In this document: piece by piece, positions 1 to 7,676 of the stretch | Position numbering within the stretch: the stretch's first letter is position 1 | Layout: each line of letters starts with the position of its first letter | Origin: Bacillota bacterium | Lineage (GTDB): Bacteria; Bacillota; Clostridia; Lachnospirales; Lachnospiraceae | Length of the DNA: 17,016 bases | NCBI GenBank assembly: GCA_023424235.1 | Contig: JAFAEB010000267.1 | Coordinates: 1 to 17,016, forward strand | Direction of reading: 5' to 3' | The notes under the pieces: model-generated | Database searches by the model: none | The model's input: the letters and a program-made list of their open reading frames with translations, nothing else | Told to the model about the DNA's origin: nothing | Program-made: the position numbers and the translations under genes

Positions 1-389
1 ATGTCGTAGTCTATGTACATTGGGGAATTGAAAAAAATACACGTCCTGAAGCCTATCAACGTAATATGGCTAAGCAATATATTGATGCCGGTGCTGATTT
101 AGTAGTGGGAAGTCATCCACATGTACTTCAGGGAATTGAGTATTACAATGGTAAACCAATTGTATATAGCCTTGGAAATTTTATTTTTTATAACACAATT
201 AATCAAACTGCTTTATTAAAAGTTACATTAAATGACCAGAATGAGGTTCAATTAAGTTTACTACCATGTTTTGCTGAAAGCGCTATGACTAAATTTATTA
301 ATGAAGATAAAAAGGATGAGTTTTATAATTATATTGAAAGTATATCTTATGATATAACTTTTAAGGAAGGAATGGCTTCCATAGAATAA
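1..389 (+). CDS. CapA family metallophosphatase-like protein, 3' end only
   Basis: This is the last 128 codons of a gene that begins before the window; the reading frame is open from base 3. The visible part holds the C-terminal signature of the CapA/PgsA family (poly-gamma-glutamate capsule synthesis proteins with a calcineurin-like fold): VHWGIE near the start, then GADLVVGSHPHVLQGIE, with the HxH pair that binds metal in the family, then the PIVYSLGNFIF strand. The tail (about 45 residues) is poorly conserved and ends at TAA 387-389. CapA proteins are usually attached to the outer membrane face, but the N-terminus is not visible, so a signal peptide cannot be judged. No polyglutamate synthase genes (capB, capC) lie downstream, so the family name should not be read as proof of a capsule. 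No terminator separates it from the next promoter. Confidence 0.85.
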   Translation, partial: VVVYVHWGIEKNTRPEAYQRNMAKQYIDAGADLVVGSHPHVLQGIEYYNGKPIVYSLGNFIFYNTINQTALLKVTLNDQNEVQLSLLPCFAESAMTKFINEDKKDEFYNYIESISYDITFKEGMASIE

Positions 390-390
390 T

Positions 391-419
391 TTTACAAATT
401 CTTTGCCTTGTGATATAAT
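391..419 (+). promoter_or_regulatory. Sigma-A promoter for the LCP gene
   Basis: TTTACA at 391-396 and TATAAT at 414-419 are separated by 17 bases, and TG at 411-412 makes an extended -10. It starts just after the capA stop, about 45 bases before the next ATG, so the LCP gene has its own promoter. Confidence 0.75.
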
Positions 420-463
420 AACATTTATTACCAAGCAACATATCAAATTACAGGAGATTTCGA

Positions 464-1792
464 ATGAATAAGGATAATGTAAATAGTAATGATAGTAGTA
501 CACCTAAAGTTAGTTATGATGATACATTAGATTCTATTACAGATGATGAATTTGATATACTAAAGTGGTTAGATGACATGGATGAACCACTGGATAAAGA
601 TATGATAGTAGTTGCAAAAGAGGATGATCTATTAGAAGATATTAGTCAGTCTTTAGCAAAACAAGTTTGTGGAGAACTTGATAATAATGAAATAGACGAA
701 GTAAAATCTATAAATCGTTATGGATATTTTCCAATTAAAGTATTAAAGGTTGTCGGTGTAAGTTTATTAACCATAGTTCTAGCATTGGCTATTTTAATTC
801 TTACACCATTTGGGAGAGATCTAATATTTGAAACTGCAGCTGACTATGCACATGGAAAAATGACCTATAATGACGGAAGTGATGTTATAATACAGGAAGT
901 TCAGGATGATGTTATAGAGAATGCAGATGCCCTAGATCCGGAATCCATTAAAGATGCCAATGTAAGTTGGAATACCTCTCATTCCGATGATGGAGCAAGA
1001 TGGGAGGAAGGGGTTGTTAATATACTTTTACTTGGTGAAGAAGCAATCGAATCAGGTGGTGGCAGAGGTCGTACAGATTTAATGATAATTGCGACCATGA
1101 ACACAAAAAATAAGTCTGTTAAATTAACTTCATTAATGCGTGATGTTTTAGTGCAGATACCAGGATATAAAGATAATAAACTTAATGCTGCCTATGAAAT
1201 TGGTGGTGTACCCTTATTGTACAAGACGATAGAACTAAACTTTGATGTAAAATTAGATGGTTATGTTTTAGTAGGCTTTGAAGATTTTGAAGCTATTATT
1301 AATAAGCTAGGTGGAGTAACCATAAGCTTAACGAAAGAGGAAGCAAATTATCTTAATACGACGAACTATATATCGAAACCAGAATATCGTAATGTAAAAG
1401 CAGGAACACAAACCTTAAATGGGAATCAAGCTCTTGGTTATTGTAGAATTCGATATGTTGCAACAGGAAATAATGAATTAAATGATTATGGTAGAACATC
1501 AAGGCAACGTATTTTATTAAATGCTATTTTTGATAAATATAAATCCAAGAATATAGCAGAGTTAGTTTTTATGTTTAACGACATCTTACCACTTCTTACT
1601 ACGGATATTGATAGTAAAGAACTAGAAGGTTATCTAAGGCAAGGGGTAACAATGGGATTATCTAATATTGAAAACTTTAGAATACCAGTAGATAATAGTT
1701 TTGAAGAAGGATATATTAGAAAGATGTCAGTGTTAATACCAGACCTTGAAGTTAATGTAAATAAACTTCATACTTTTATATTTGGAAATTAA
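464..1792 (+). CDS. LytR-CpsA-Psr (LCP) family cell-wall glycopolymer transferase
   Basis: A 442-residue membrane protein. Residues 1-90 are a strongly acidic, presumably cytoplasmic segment. About 95-114 (VVGVSLLTIVLALAILIL) form one transmembrane helix. The LCP domain lies outside the membrane from about residue 183 to 435. LCP hallmarks are visible: NILLLGEE (186-193), RTDLMIIA (203-210), SLMRDVLV (223-230, with the conserved Arg), DGYVLVGFEDF (265-275), and the arginine-rich stretch CRIRYVATGNNELNDYGRTSRQR (327-349) that binds the polyprenyl pyrophosphate substrate in the family. LCP enzymes move teichoic acid-like or capsular polymers from lipid carrier to peptidoglycan; the actual polymer cannot be told from sequence. 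SD AGGAGA at 452-457 supports the ATG at 464. The gene is monocistronic: its own promoter lies upstream and an intrinsic terminator follows. The acidic N-terminal tail is longer than in many LCP proteins. Confidence 0.9.
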   Translation: MNKDNVNSNDSSTPKVSYDDTLDSITDDEFDILKWLDDMDEPLDKDMIVVAKEDDLLEDISQSLAKQVCGELDNNEIDEVKSINRYGYFPIKVLKVVGVSLLTIVLALAILILTPFGRDLIFETAADYAHGKMTYNDGSDVIIQEVQDDVIENADALDPESIKDANVSWNTSHSDDGARWEEGVVNILLLGEEAIESGGGRGRTDLMIIATMNTKNKSVKLTSLMRDVLVQIPGYKDNKLNAAYEIGGVPLLYKTIELNFDVKLDGYVLVGFEDFEAIINKLGGVTISLTKEEANYLNTTNYISKPEYRNVKAGTQTLNGNQALGYCRIRYVATGNNELNDYGRTSRQRILLNAIFDKYKSKNIAELVFMFNDILPLLTTDIDSKELEGYLRQGVTMGLSNIENFRIPVDNSFEEGYIRKMSVLIPDLEVNVNKLHTFIFGN

Positions 1793-1798
1793 ATAATG

Positions 1799-1849
1799 AA
1801 AGGCTCTAAATCATGTGAGATATAAATCCCTGATTTAGAGCCTTTTTTG
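1799..1849 (+). terminator. Rho-independent terminator after the LCP gene
   Basis: AGGCTCTAAATCA (1801-1813) pairs perfectly with TGATTTAGAGCCT (1831-1843). The 13-bp stem is capped by a 17-base loop and followed by a run of Ts at 1843-1848. It starts a few bases after the LCP stop codon. Confidence 0.93.
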
Positions 1850-1880
1850 GACTTTCATGAATGTCCCTTCTACATATGCA

Positions 1881-1886
1881 TATAAT
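1881..1886 (+). promoter_or_regulatory. Possible -10 box for the M23 peptidase gene
   Basis: TATAAT at 1881-1886 lies 30 bases before the next ATG and just after the LCP terminator, where a promoter is expected. No good -35 hexamer sits 16-18 bases upstream, so this is a position-based suggestion. Confidence 0.35.
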
Positions 1887-1915
1887 AAAATAGTACAGGA
1901 AAATAAGGGGGCATC

Positions 1916-2809
1916 ATGATTGTAAGAAAACATAGAACTTATTATAAGAAAAATATAATATTTGGAATGGAAAGAAAGATTTTATTCTTTTATCTTGTTA
2001 TAGCTATTACTATTTTTTCTATTGTTGGAGGGACTCTTAACAAACTTTATTTATACATGGCATATAATAGGATAAAATCAGAAGGGATAAACTATGATGC
2101 ATTTAGGCAATTGAATGTATCAAAAGACCACCTCGAGCATGTAATAAAACAGATTAAAAAAGAAGAGAAGAGAGAAGATGGTAATCAAACTGCGATACCC
2201 TATTTTACTATGGAAATGTTATTAAATAATTTTGATTTATTACATAATAATAGAAATCGAAAGAAAAACCTAAAGTATTTAGCTGCGAAATTAGAAAAAG
2301 ATGTTAATTTTATAGAACTTAATGAGTATTATAAAGCAATTATTAGTGACTTAAAGGTATTTCCTGTTATAGCAAATGCAGATGGTTCTCTTAATGTTAC
2401 TTATACGGATACTTGGAATGCTCATCGCAGCTTTGGTGGAAATAGAAGGCATGAAGGTTGTGATTTAATGCCCATGATTAATTTAGCAGGAGTCTATAAA
2501 GTTGTAAGTGTAACGGATGGAGTTGTTGAGAAATTAGGTTGGCTTACCCAAGGAGGATATCGAGTAGGTATTCGAAGTAAACATGGTGGATATTTTTACT
2601 ATGCACATTTAGATTCCTATGCGGATAATTTAAGTGTAGGGGATTATGTGAAAGCAGGAGATTTCTTAGGCTACATGGGAGATAGTGGTTATGGAGACGA
2701 AGGTACTAAGGGTGAGTTTTTAGTGCATTTACATTTTGGGATCTATGTAAATGCTCCTTTTGGTGAGATAAGTGTGAATCCTTACTATATACTTAAATAC
2801 CTTGAATAA
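1916..2809 (+). CDS. Membrane-anchored M23 family (LytM-type) metallopeptidase
   Basis: A 297-residue protein. Residues about 22-41 (ILFFYLVIAITIFSIVGGTL) form one N-terminal transmembrane helix after a short basic tail, so the rest should be extracytoplasmic. Residues 45-145 are a charged, mostly helical linker. The C-terminal half is a LytM domain: H179 and D183 in RRHEGCD, H231 in YYAHLDSY, and H271/H273 in VHLHFGIYV. The complete zinc ligand and catalytic set is therefore kept, unlike in the many degenerate M23 proteins. Family members cut peptide cross-bridges in peptidoglycan. SD AAGGGGG at 1905-1911 supports the ATG. It lies between an LCP protein and an alarmone synthetase gene, each with its own promoter. 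A SpoIIQ-like sporulation role is conceivable from the anchor-plus-LytM layout, but no spoIID or other sporulation gene lies nearby. Confidence 0.88.
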   Translation: MIVRKHRTYYKKNIIFGMERKILFFYLVIAITIFSIVGGTLNKLYLYMAYNRIKSEGINYDAFRQLNVSKDHLEHVIKQIKKEEKREDGNQTAIPYFTMEMLLNNFDLLHNNRNRKKNLKYLAAKLEKDVNFIELNEYYKAIISDLKVFPVIANADGSLNVTYTDTWNAHRSFGGNRRHEGCDLMPMINLAGVYKVVSVTDGVVEKLGWLTQGGYRVGIRSKHGGYFYYAHLDSYADNLSVGDYVKAGDFLGYMGDSGYGDEGTKGEFLVHLHFGIYVNAPFGEISVNPYYILKYLE

Positions 2810-2831
2810 TATAATTACTGGAATAAAATAA

Positions 2832-2860
2832 TTCCTTAAATCCATGTAATGTGATATAAT
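2832..2860 (+). promoter_or_regulatory. Extended -10 promoter for the alarmone synthetase and rRNA-modification run
   Basis: TGATATAAT at 2852-2860 is a perfect extended -10 element. The -35 position (TTCCTT, 2832-2837) is weak, as is common with extended -10 promoters. It lies 36 bases before the ATG at 2897. Confidence 0.6.
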
Positions 2861-2896
2861 AATCTAGTTAATAATTTTGGGGTAAGGAGTGAGAAA

Positions 2897-3700
2897 ATGG
2901 AGATACAGTTATGGCGTGAAATATTAGATCCATATGTATTAGCAGTCGACGAATTGGTTGTGAAATTCAACCATATTATTGAAGAATATCGTAAAATGGG
3001 TGAATATTCTCCAATAGAACAAGTTCATGGGAGAGTGAAGACCATATCGAGTATATTGGAAAAAGCTCAAAAAAAGCAAATCCCCTTATCCGACATTGAA
3101 GAAAAAGTTGAGGACATAGCAGGAATTCGAATTATATGTCAATTTGTGGAGGATATTGCGAAGGTAGTAGAGATCATTAACAAGCGAACGGATATGTGTA
3201 TTAAAAGTCAAAAAGATTATATTACGAATATGAAACCAAGCGGATATCGAAGCTATCATTTAATTATAGTATATACCGTACAAACCTTAAGAGGTACAAA
3301 AGAAATACAAGCTGAAATTCAAATTCGCACCTTAGCAATGAATTTTTGGGCTACCATTGAACATTCACTACAATATAAGTATCGTCAAAATATACCTGAG
3401 CATATTAGAAGTCGCTTAACAAAGGCAGCAGATGCGATTATAGTTTTAGATAATGAGATGTCAGAAGTCAGAGATGAAATTATGGATGCACAAAATTCCT
3501 TTAAGATTAAGGCAAATATTGTAGCAGACATACTAAATAATATTCAAAATCTATATAAGGTTGCCAATAAGAGAGAAGTAGTTAAGATTCAAGATGAATT
3601 TTTTAAACTATATGAGACAGGGGATGTCGATCAATTAGCGAAATTTAGTCATGAGCTTGATATTATATCTGAAGGATATCGAGCTCAGAGTTTAAGATAG
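2897..3700 (+). CDS. Small alarmone synthetase (RelA/SpoT synthetase domain, RelP/RelQ type)
   Basis: A 267-residue GTP pyrophosphokinase that should transfer pyrophosphate from ATP to GDP or GTP to make (p)ppGpp. It is a stand-alone synthetase: no HD hydrolase, TGS or ACT domain is present. Visible motifs are YSPIEQVHGRVKT (37-49), the VEDIAGIRII strand-loop (71-80) with D73 as the likely Mg ligand, the NMKPSGYRSYH G-loop (111-121), and EIQIRT (140-145) with E140 as the second acidic ligand. The region after about 200 is helical and some 50 residues longer than in Bacillus RelQ, which has about 210 in total. SD AAGGAG (2884-2889) supports the start. It leads a run of translation-related genes, with 18 bases to the methyltransferase gene. 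RelQ and RelP cannot be separated by eye, so no symbol is given. Confidence 0.88.
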   Translation: MEIQLWREILDPYVLAVDELVVKFNHIIEEYRKMGEYSPIEQVHGRVKTISSILEKAQKKQIPLSDIEEKVEDIAGIRIICQFVEDIAKVVEIINKRTDMCIKSQKDYITNMKPSGYRSYHLIIVYTVQTLRGTKEIQAEIQIRTLAMNFWATIEHSLQYKYRQNIPEHIRSRLTKAADAIIVLDNEMSEVRDEIMDAQNSFKIKANIVADILNNIQNLYKVANKREVVKIQDEFFKLYETGDVDQLAKFSHELDIISEGYRAQSLR

Positions 3701-3718
3701 AGTTTATAGGAGAACACG

Positions 3719-5122
3719 ATGATATTACCGATTGCATTTGAAGAACGGATGAAAGACTTGCTTAAAGAGGAGTATGAAAGTTACAAAGATAGTTTTTTAG
3801 ATAAACATCACACTGGATTAAGAGTAAATACTTTAAAAATTGCACCAAATAAATTTCAAGATATAAGTCCAGTTAAATTAGAGCCCATTCCTTTTATTGA
3901 AAATGGATTTTATTATGATTCCACAGAACAGCCAGCAAGACATCCATATTATCACGCAGGACTTTATTATATACAAGAGCCAAGTGCAATGATACCGGCT
4001 AATTTATTGCCTGTTAATCCTTATGATAAAGTACTTGATTTATGTGCTGCTCCAGGTGGCAAAAGTACAGAACTAGCTGCAAAATTACAAGGGAAGGGTG
4101 TATTAATATCCAATGATATTAGTAACTCAAGAGCAAAAGCATTACTTAAAAACATTGAGTTATTTGGAGTTCAAAATGCCATTGTAGTTAGTGAGTCACC
4201 TACTAAGTTAGAAAGTTATTTTCCAGAGTACTTTGATAAGATTCTAGTCGATGCTCCTTGTTCTGGAGAAGGAATGTTTCGAAAAAGCCCAGCTATTATG
4301 AAAGATTGGGAAGAGCGTGGAGTTGATTATTATGAAAAGATTCAAAAAGAGATTATAATCAGTGCTGCCAAAATGCTAAAACCTGGTGGTTTTATGTTAT
4401 ACTCCACTTGTACTTTTTCACCAGAAGAAAATGAAGGCACCATAAAATACTTACTTAAGGAATATCCAGAGTTTAGAGTGGTAAATCCGTTAACAAAAAG
4501 TAATGTATCCTATGAAGGATTTGATTTTGGAAAACCTAACTGGGTAGATGGACCAGAGGAATTAAAGAATGCAATTAGAATTTGGCCTCATAAAATTAAG
4601 GGTGAAGGACATTTTATTTGCTTATTACAAAAAAATGCTGAAATAAGAGATGATTCGAAAGAAAGAAAGCAAATTCAAAGTATGTATAACTATAACAATA
4701 AAAAGATCCAATTGCCAAAAGAAGCTATGGATTTTATAAATATGCTTAATTTCACTCTTGATTTCGAGCAAATTGATATAATTGAAGATAAAATATATCT
4801 GTTACCTTATAAGCTACCGAACTTAAAAGGACTTAGAATTCTTCGTTCTGGTTTATTACTTGGTGAAATAAAGAAAAATCGCTTTGAACCCAATCAAGCA
4901 ATTGCTGTAGCACTAAAGCAAAATGAATTCAAAAATTGCATTAATCTATCATCTGAGGATGGGGATGTAATAAAATATTTGAAATGCGAAACGATACAAA
5001 TTGAAGGAGCTTACAAGGACGGTCTACAATTAATTTGTGTAGATGGTTATCCACTTGGATTTGGTAAATTAGCCAATACAACATTAAAAAATAAATATCT
5101 ACCAAGTTGGAGATGGATGTAG
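3719..5122 (+). CDS. rsmF: rRNA cytosine-C5 methyltransferase, RsmF/NOL1-NOP2-Sun family
   Basis: A 467-residue SAM-dependent m5C RNA methyltransferase. The SAM-binding motif is DLCAAPGGKST (107-117). Motif IV is DAPCSGEGMFRK (178-189), with the Cys that helps product release. Motif VI is LYSTCTFSPEENEG (227-240), whose Cys (C231) is the covalent nucleophile. The N-terminal 100 residues contain LRVNTLK and YYIQEPSAM, typical of RNA m5C methyltransferases. The C-terminal 140 residues, ending near GYPLGFGKL, resemble the PUA-like tail of RsmF proteins. RsmF modifies 16S rRNA; the exact target here is inferred from family architecture. SD AGGAG at 3708-3712 supports the start. The gene follows the alarmone synthetase by 18 bases and precedes the pseudouridine synthase by 17, so cotranscription is likely. 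Confidence 0.88.
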   Translation: MILPIAFEERMKDLLKEEYESYKDSFLDKHHTGLRVNTLKIAPNKFQDISPVKLEPIPFIENGFYYDSTEQPARHPYYHAGLYYIQEPSAMIPANLLPVNPYDKVLDLCAAPGGKSTELAAKLQGKGVLISNDISNSRAKALLKNIELFGVQNAIVVSESPTKLESYFPEYFDKILVDAPCSGEGMFRKSPAIMKDWEERGVDYYEKIQKEIIISAAKMLKPGGFMLYSTCTFSPEENEGTIKYLLKEYPEFRVVNPLTKSNVSYEGFDFGKPNWVDGPEELKNAIRIWPHKIKGEGHFICLLQKNAEIRDDSKERKQIQSMYNYNNKKIQLPKEAMDFINMLNFTLDFEQIDIIEDKIYLLPYKLPNLKGLRILRSGLLLGEIKKNRFEPNQAIAVALKQNEFKNCINLSSEDGDVIKYLKCETIQIEGAYKDGLQLICVDGYPLGFGKLANTTLKNKYLPSWRWM

Positions 5123-5127
5123 AAGAG

Positions 5128-5133
5128 AGAGGA
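5128..5133 (+). promoter_or_regulatory. Ribosome binding site that fixes the rsuA-type start
   Basis: AGAGGA lies 6 bases before ATG 5140. The frame is also open back to a TTG at 5107 inside the methyltransferase gene, but that codon has no SD, and the S4 domain begins right after 5140. Confidence 0.6.
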
Positions 5134-5139
5134 TACAAT

Positions 5140-5853
5140 ATGAGTGGACAAATTCGATTAGATAAATACCTTGCTGATATGGGAGTTGGGACAAGAAGTG
5201 AGGTGAAACAATATATTAGAAAAGGAAGAGTCTTACTTAATAATACTGTTGTAAAAGCATCGGATATAAAGATAAATACAAATAGTGATATTGTGGTATT
5301 TGATGGGAATCAAATTAATTATATTCGTACTGAATATTATATGTTAAATAAACCAGCTGGTGTGGTTTCTGCTACAAGAGATAAATTTGCAAGTACAGTA
5401 GTTGATTTGATTGATAGTGCGAATAAAGATTTATTTCCAGTTGGAAGATTAGATAAAGATACCGAAGGTTTATTGTTAATTACCAATGATGGTGATTTAG
5501 CTCACAAACTTTTATCACCTAAAAAGAAAGTTCCAAAAGTATATTTTGCTAAAGTAAGAGGTAGGGTAAGTAATGAGGATGTTGAGATTTTTGCTAAGGG
5601 AATTACCTTAGAAGAAGAGTTTACTACATTACCTGCTCATCTTGAAATTTTAGAAGAAGGAGAAATTTCCTTCATTCATGTTACGATTCATGAAGGTAAA
5701 TTTCATCAAGTGAAGAGAATGTTTGAAGCAGTTAATAAGGAAGTAATTTATCTTAAAAGACTTAGTATGGGCTCTCTTGTACTAGATAAGGATTTAGAGA
5801 TAGGTGATTATAGACCACTTACACAAGAAGAGATTGATTTACTAAAAGCATAA
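5140..5853 (+). CDS. rsuA: RsuA/RluB-family pseudouridine synthase, probably 16S rRNA
   Basis: A 237-residue protein from the ATG at 5140. An S4 RNA-binding domain covers about residues 4-50 (IRLDKYLADMGVGTRSEVKQ). The catalytic domain follows, with YYMLNKPAGVVSATRD (66-81) and GRLDKDTEGLLL (102-113), where D105 is the expected nucleophile, then FHQVKRMFEAVNKEV near the C-terminus. The KPAGVVSATRD wording is closer to RsuA (16S U516 in E. coli) than to RluB, but RluB-type specificity cannot be excluded. It sits 17 bases after the m5C methyltransferase gene and 17 bases before the HAD gene, so they are probably one operon. An upstream TTG at 5107 would add 11 residues overlapping the previous gene; I judge it unlikely. 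Confidence 0.85.
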   Translation: MSGQIRLDKYLADMGVGTRSEVKQYIRKGRVLLNNTVVKASDIKINTNSDIVVFDGNQINYIRTEYYMLNKPAGVVSATRDKFASTVVDLIDSANKDLFPVGRLDKDTEGLLLITNDGDLAHKLLSPKKKVPKVYFAKVRGRVSNEDVEIFAKGITLEEEFTTLPAHLEILEEGEISFIHVTIHEGKFHQVKRMFEAVNKEVIYLKRLSMGSLVLDKDLEIGDYRPLTQEEIDLLKA

Positions 5854-5870
5854 AAGAATTGGAGTAAAAA

Positions 5871-6527
5871 ATGAATATATCAAAAGACATAAAAGCAGTT
5901 ATATTTGATTTAGATGGAACATTAATTGATTCCATGTGGCTATGGAAGCAAATTGATATAGATTATTTAGGGAAACACAATTTGGAGTTTCCCCATGATT
6001 TACAAAGTGCAATCGAAGGCATGAGTTTTACAGAAACAGCTCTATATTTTAAAGAAACATTTCAATTACCATACACCATTGAAGAAATTAAAAGAGAATG
6101 GAATGAAATGGCCTGGTATAAATATACCCATGAAGTTCCATTAAAAGATGGAGTAGGATTATTTTTAGATTTCTTAAAAATGAAAAATATAAAAATGGGT
6201 ATTGCAACTAGTAATTCTAGAGAACTTGTTGATTTAGTTGTAGAAAAGCTTGGAATTAAAGGGTATTTTCATTCCATTCGTACTTCATGTGAGGTTACGA
6301 AAGGGAAACCGTCACCAGATATATATTTATTAGTAGCGAATGATCTAGATGTTAAAGCAGAAGAATGTCTTGTATTTGAAGATGTAATTCATGGCATAAT
6401 GGCTGGAATTAATGCTGGTATGAAGGTATGTGCTGTATATGATGATTTTTCAAAAGATGTTACAGATGAGAAAGTCCGCTTAGCAGATTATTTTATAAAT
6501 TCTTTTGATGAAATCGTTATGGATTAG
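5871..6527 (+). CDS. HAD-superfamily phosphatase, beta-phosphoglucomutase-like subfamily
   Basis: A 218-residue cytoplasmic protein with all four HAD motifs. Motif I is FDLDGTLID (12-20), with D13 the phosphoryl acceptor and D15 the general acid. Motif II is IATSNS (111-116). The motif III Lys is in KGKPSPD (144-150). Motif IV is FEDVIHGI (169-176). The helical cap between motifs I and II (about 20-90) marks the beta-phosphoglucomutase/phosphatase group. The substrate cannot be read from sequence. SD GGAG before the ATG is well placed. The gene lies between two pseudouridine synthase genes, which raises the weak possibility of a nucleotide or pseudouridine phosphate substrate. A general sugar phosphate phosphatase or phosphoglycolate-type role is equally possible. 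Confidence 0.87.
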   Translation: MNISKDIKAVIFDLDGTLIDSMWLWKQIDIDYLGKHNLEFPHDLQSAIEGMSFTETALYFKETFQLPYTIEEIKREWNEMAWYKYTHEVPLKDGVGLFLDFLKMKNIKMGIATSNSRELVDLVVEKLGIKGYFHSIRTSCEVTKGKPSPDIYLLVANDLDVKAEECLVFEDVIHGIMAGINAGMKVCAVYDDFSKDVTDEKVRLADYFINSFDEIVMD

Positions 6528-6584
6528 AATTAAATGTAAAAATCGTTAATTAAGTAAAATGATATTAGGAAGGATTTCGTAGGG

Positions 6585-7562
6585 ATGAAGCAAATTGTAG
6601 TAGATAAGAATGAAGCTGGACAAAGGCTTGATAAGCTACTTATGAAATATCTGAATAAAGCTCCTAAAAGTTTTATATATAAGATGCTCCGTAAAAAAAA
6701 TATTACTTTAAATGGTAAGAAGGCTGATGGATCTGAAAAAATTCAATTAGCAGATGAAATAAAATTATTTTTATCCGATGAAACAATAGAAAATTTTAGT
6801 GAAAGCTTTAAAACTACATTGGTAAATACTAATCTAGATGTGGTTTACGAAGATAAGAATATATTAATTGTTAATAAGCCACAAGGCCTCTTATCTCAAA
6901 AAGCAGTGGCAGATGATATCTCCTTAGTGGAGCATGTTATATCATATTTAGTGTTAAATAATAAAATTAGTGAAGAAGAGCTTCAAACCTTTAAACCTGG
7001 AATATGTAATCGATTAGATAGAAATACAAGTGGTCTAGTTGTAGCGGGTAAGACTTTAGTAGGCTTACAAGTTATGTCTGAACTATTTAGAAACCGAACA
7101 TTAGACAAATATTATTTATGTATTGTATCAGGTAAAGTTACAGCAAAGAAAAAGATAAATGGATACTTAATAAAGGATGAGAGTAAAAATCAGGTTCGAA
7201 TTGAGAAAAATCAAATGGATGGCAGTGATTATATTCAAACAGAGTATGAGCCGATTGTATCAAATGATTCATTCACCTTACTAAAAGTTAAACTTATTAC
7301 TGGAAAGACCCATCAAATAAGAGCTCATTTAAGTAGTATTTCTCATCCTATTATTGGGGATAGTAAGTATGGAAACCGTAGAATAAATGATAGTTTTAAT
7401 AAAAAGTATGGTTTGAATTATCAATTACTACATTCCTATCAAATTCATTTTCCAAATCTAGAGGATGAGTTTAAAACGGTATCCAATCAGAACTTTACGT
7501 GTAAGCTACCTAATTTATTTAAAAAAATTGTAGACGATTTATTTCCTAATGGTTTCGAGTGA
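6585..7562 (+). CDS. RluA-family (RluC/RluD-like) pseudouridine synthase
   Basis: A 325-residue enzyme. An S4-like domain covers residues 1-60 (GQRLDKLLMKYLNKAPKSFIYKMLRK). The RluA catalytic core begins with VVYEDKNILIVNKPQGLL (86-103), then ICNRLDRNTSGLVV (140-153), with D145 the catalytic Asp, and LLKVKLITGKTHQIRAHLS (232-250). The family isomerises uridines in 23S rRNA; whether this is an RluC-like or RluD-like position cannot be told. It differs from the RsuA-type enzyme upstream in motif wording (NRLDRNTSGL against GRLDKDTEGL), so the two are not recent duplicates. AGGAAGG at 6567-6573 is the likely SD, with rather long spacing of 11 bases to the ATG at 6585. A 57-base gap follows the HAD gene with no visible terminator. 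Confidence 0.88.
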   Translation: MKQIVVDKNEAGQRLDKLLMKYLNKAPKSFIYKMLRKKNITLNGKKADGSEKIQLADEIKLFLSDETIENFSESFKTTLVNTNLDVVYEDKNILIVNKPQGLLSQKAVADDISLVEHVISYLVLNNKISEEELQTFKPGICNRLDRNTSGLVVAGKTLVGLQVMSELFRNRTLDKYYLCIVSGKVTAKKKINGYLIKDESKNQVRIEKNQMDGSDYIQTEYEPIVSNDSFTLLKVKLITGKTHQIRAHLSSISHPIIGDSKYGNRRINDSFNKKYGLNYQLLHSYQIHFPNLEDEFKTVSNQNFTCKLPNLFKKIVDDLFPNGFE

Positions 7563-7585
7563 TAAAAGCATCTAAGGTGATATTC

Positions 7586-7636
7586 TGATACAATATATTG
7601 CCTTGTAAACTCACTTATGACCACTATATTGTATCA
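7586..7636 (+). repeat. 12-bp perfect inverted repeat upstream of recU
   Basis: TGATACAATATA (7586-7597) is repeated as its exact reverse complement TATATTGTATCA (7625-7636), with 27 bases between. No T-run follows on either strand, so it does not look like a terminator. Each arm also reads as TGATACAAT, an extended -10-like word, in opposite directions. The right arm overlaps the best -10 candidate for recU. Operator or chance AT-rich pairing are both possible. Confidence 0.55.
7603..7630 (+). promoter_or_regulatory. Candidate recU promoter
   Basis: TTGTAA (7603-7608) and TATATT (7625-7630) are spaced 16 bases apart. Both hexamers are imperfect. The -10 lies in the right arm of the inverted repeat. 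Confidence 0.35.
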
Positions 7637-7642
7637 AATAAA

Positions 7643-7676
7643 AATAATAGCTAGATAAGAATAATAGCGAAATAAG
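7643..7676 (+). repeat. 17-bp tandem direct repeat before the recU ribosome binding site
   Basis: AATAATAGCTAGATAAG (7643-7659) is followed immediately by AATAATAGCGAAATAAG (7660-7676), with two mismatches. AAT of a further partial copy follows, then the SD. Function unknown. Confidence 0.7.

Noticed and set aside
2820..2840. GGAAT/ATTCC hairpin after the M23 gene
   Set aside because: A 5-bp AT-rich stem followed by TTAAA; too weak for a terminator.
5107..5139. TTG start giving an 11-residue extension of the RsuA-type protein
   Set aside because: No SD, overlaps the methyltransferase gene, and the S4 domain starts right after ATG 5140, which has its own SD.
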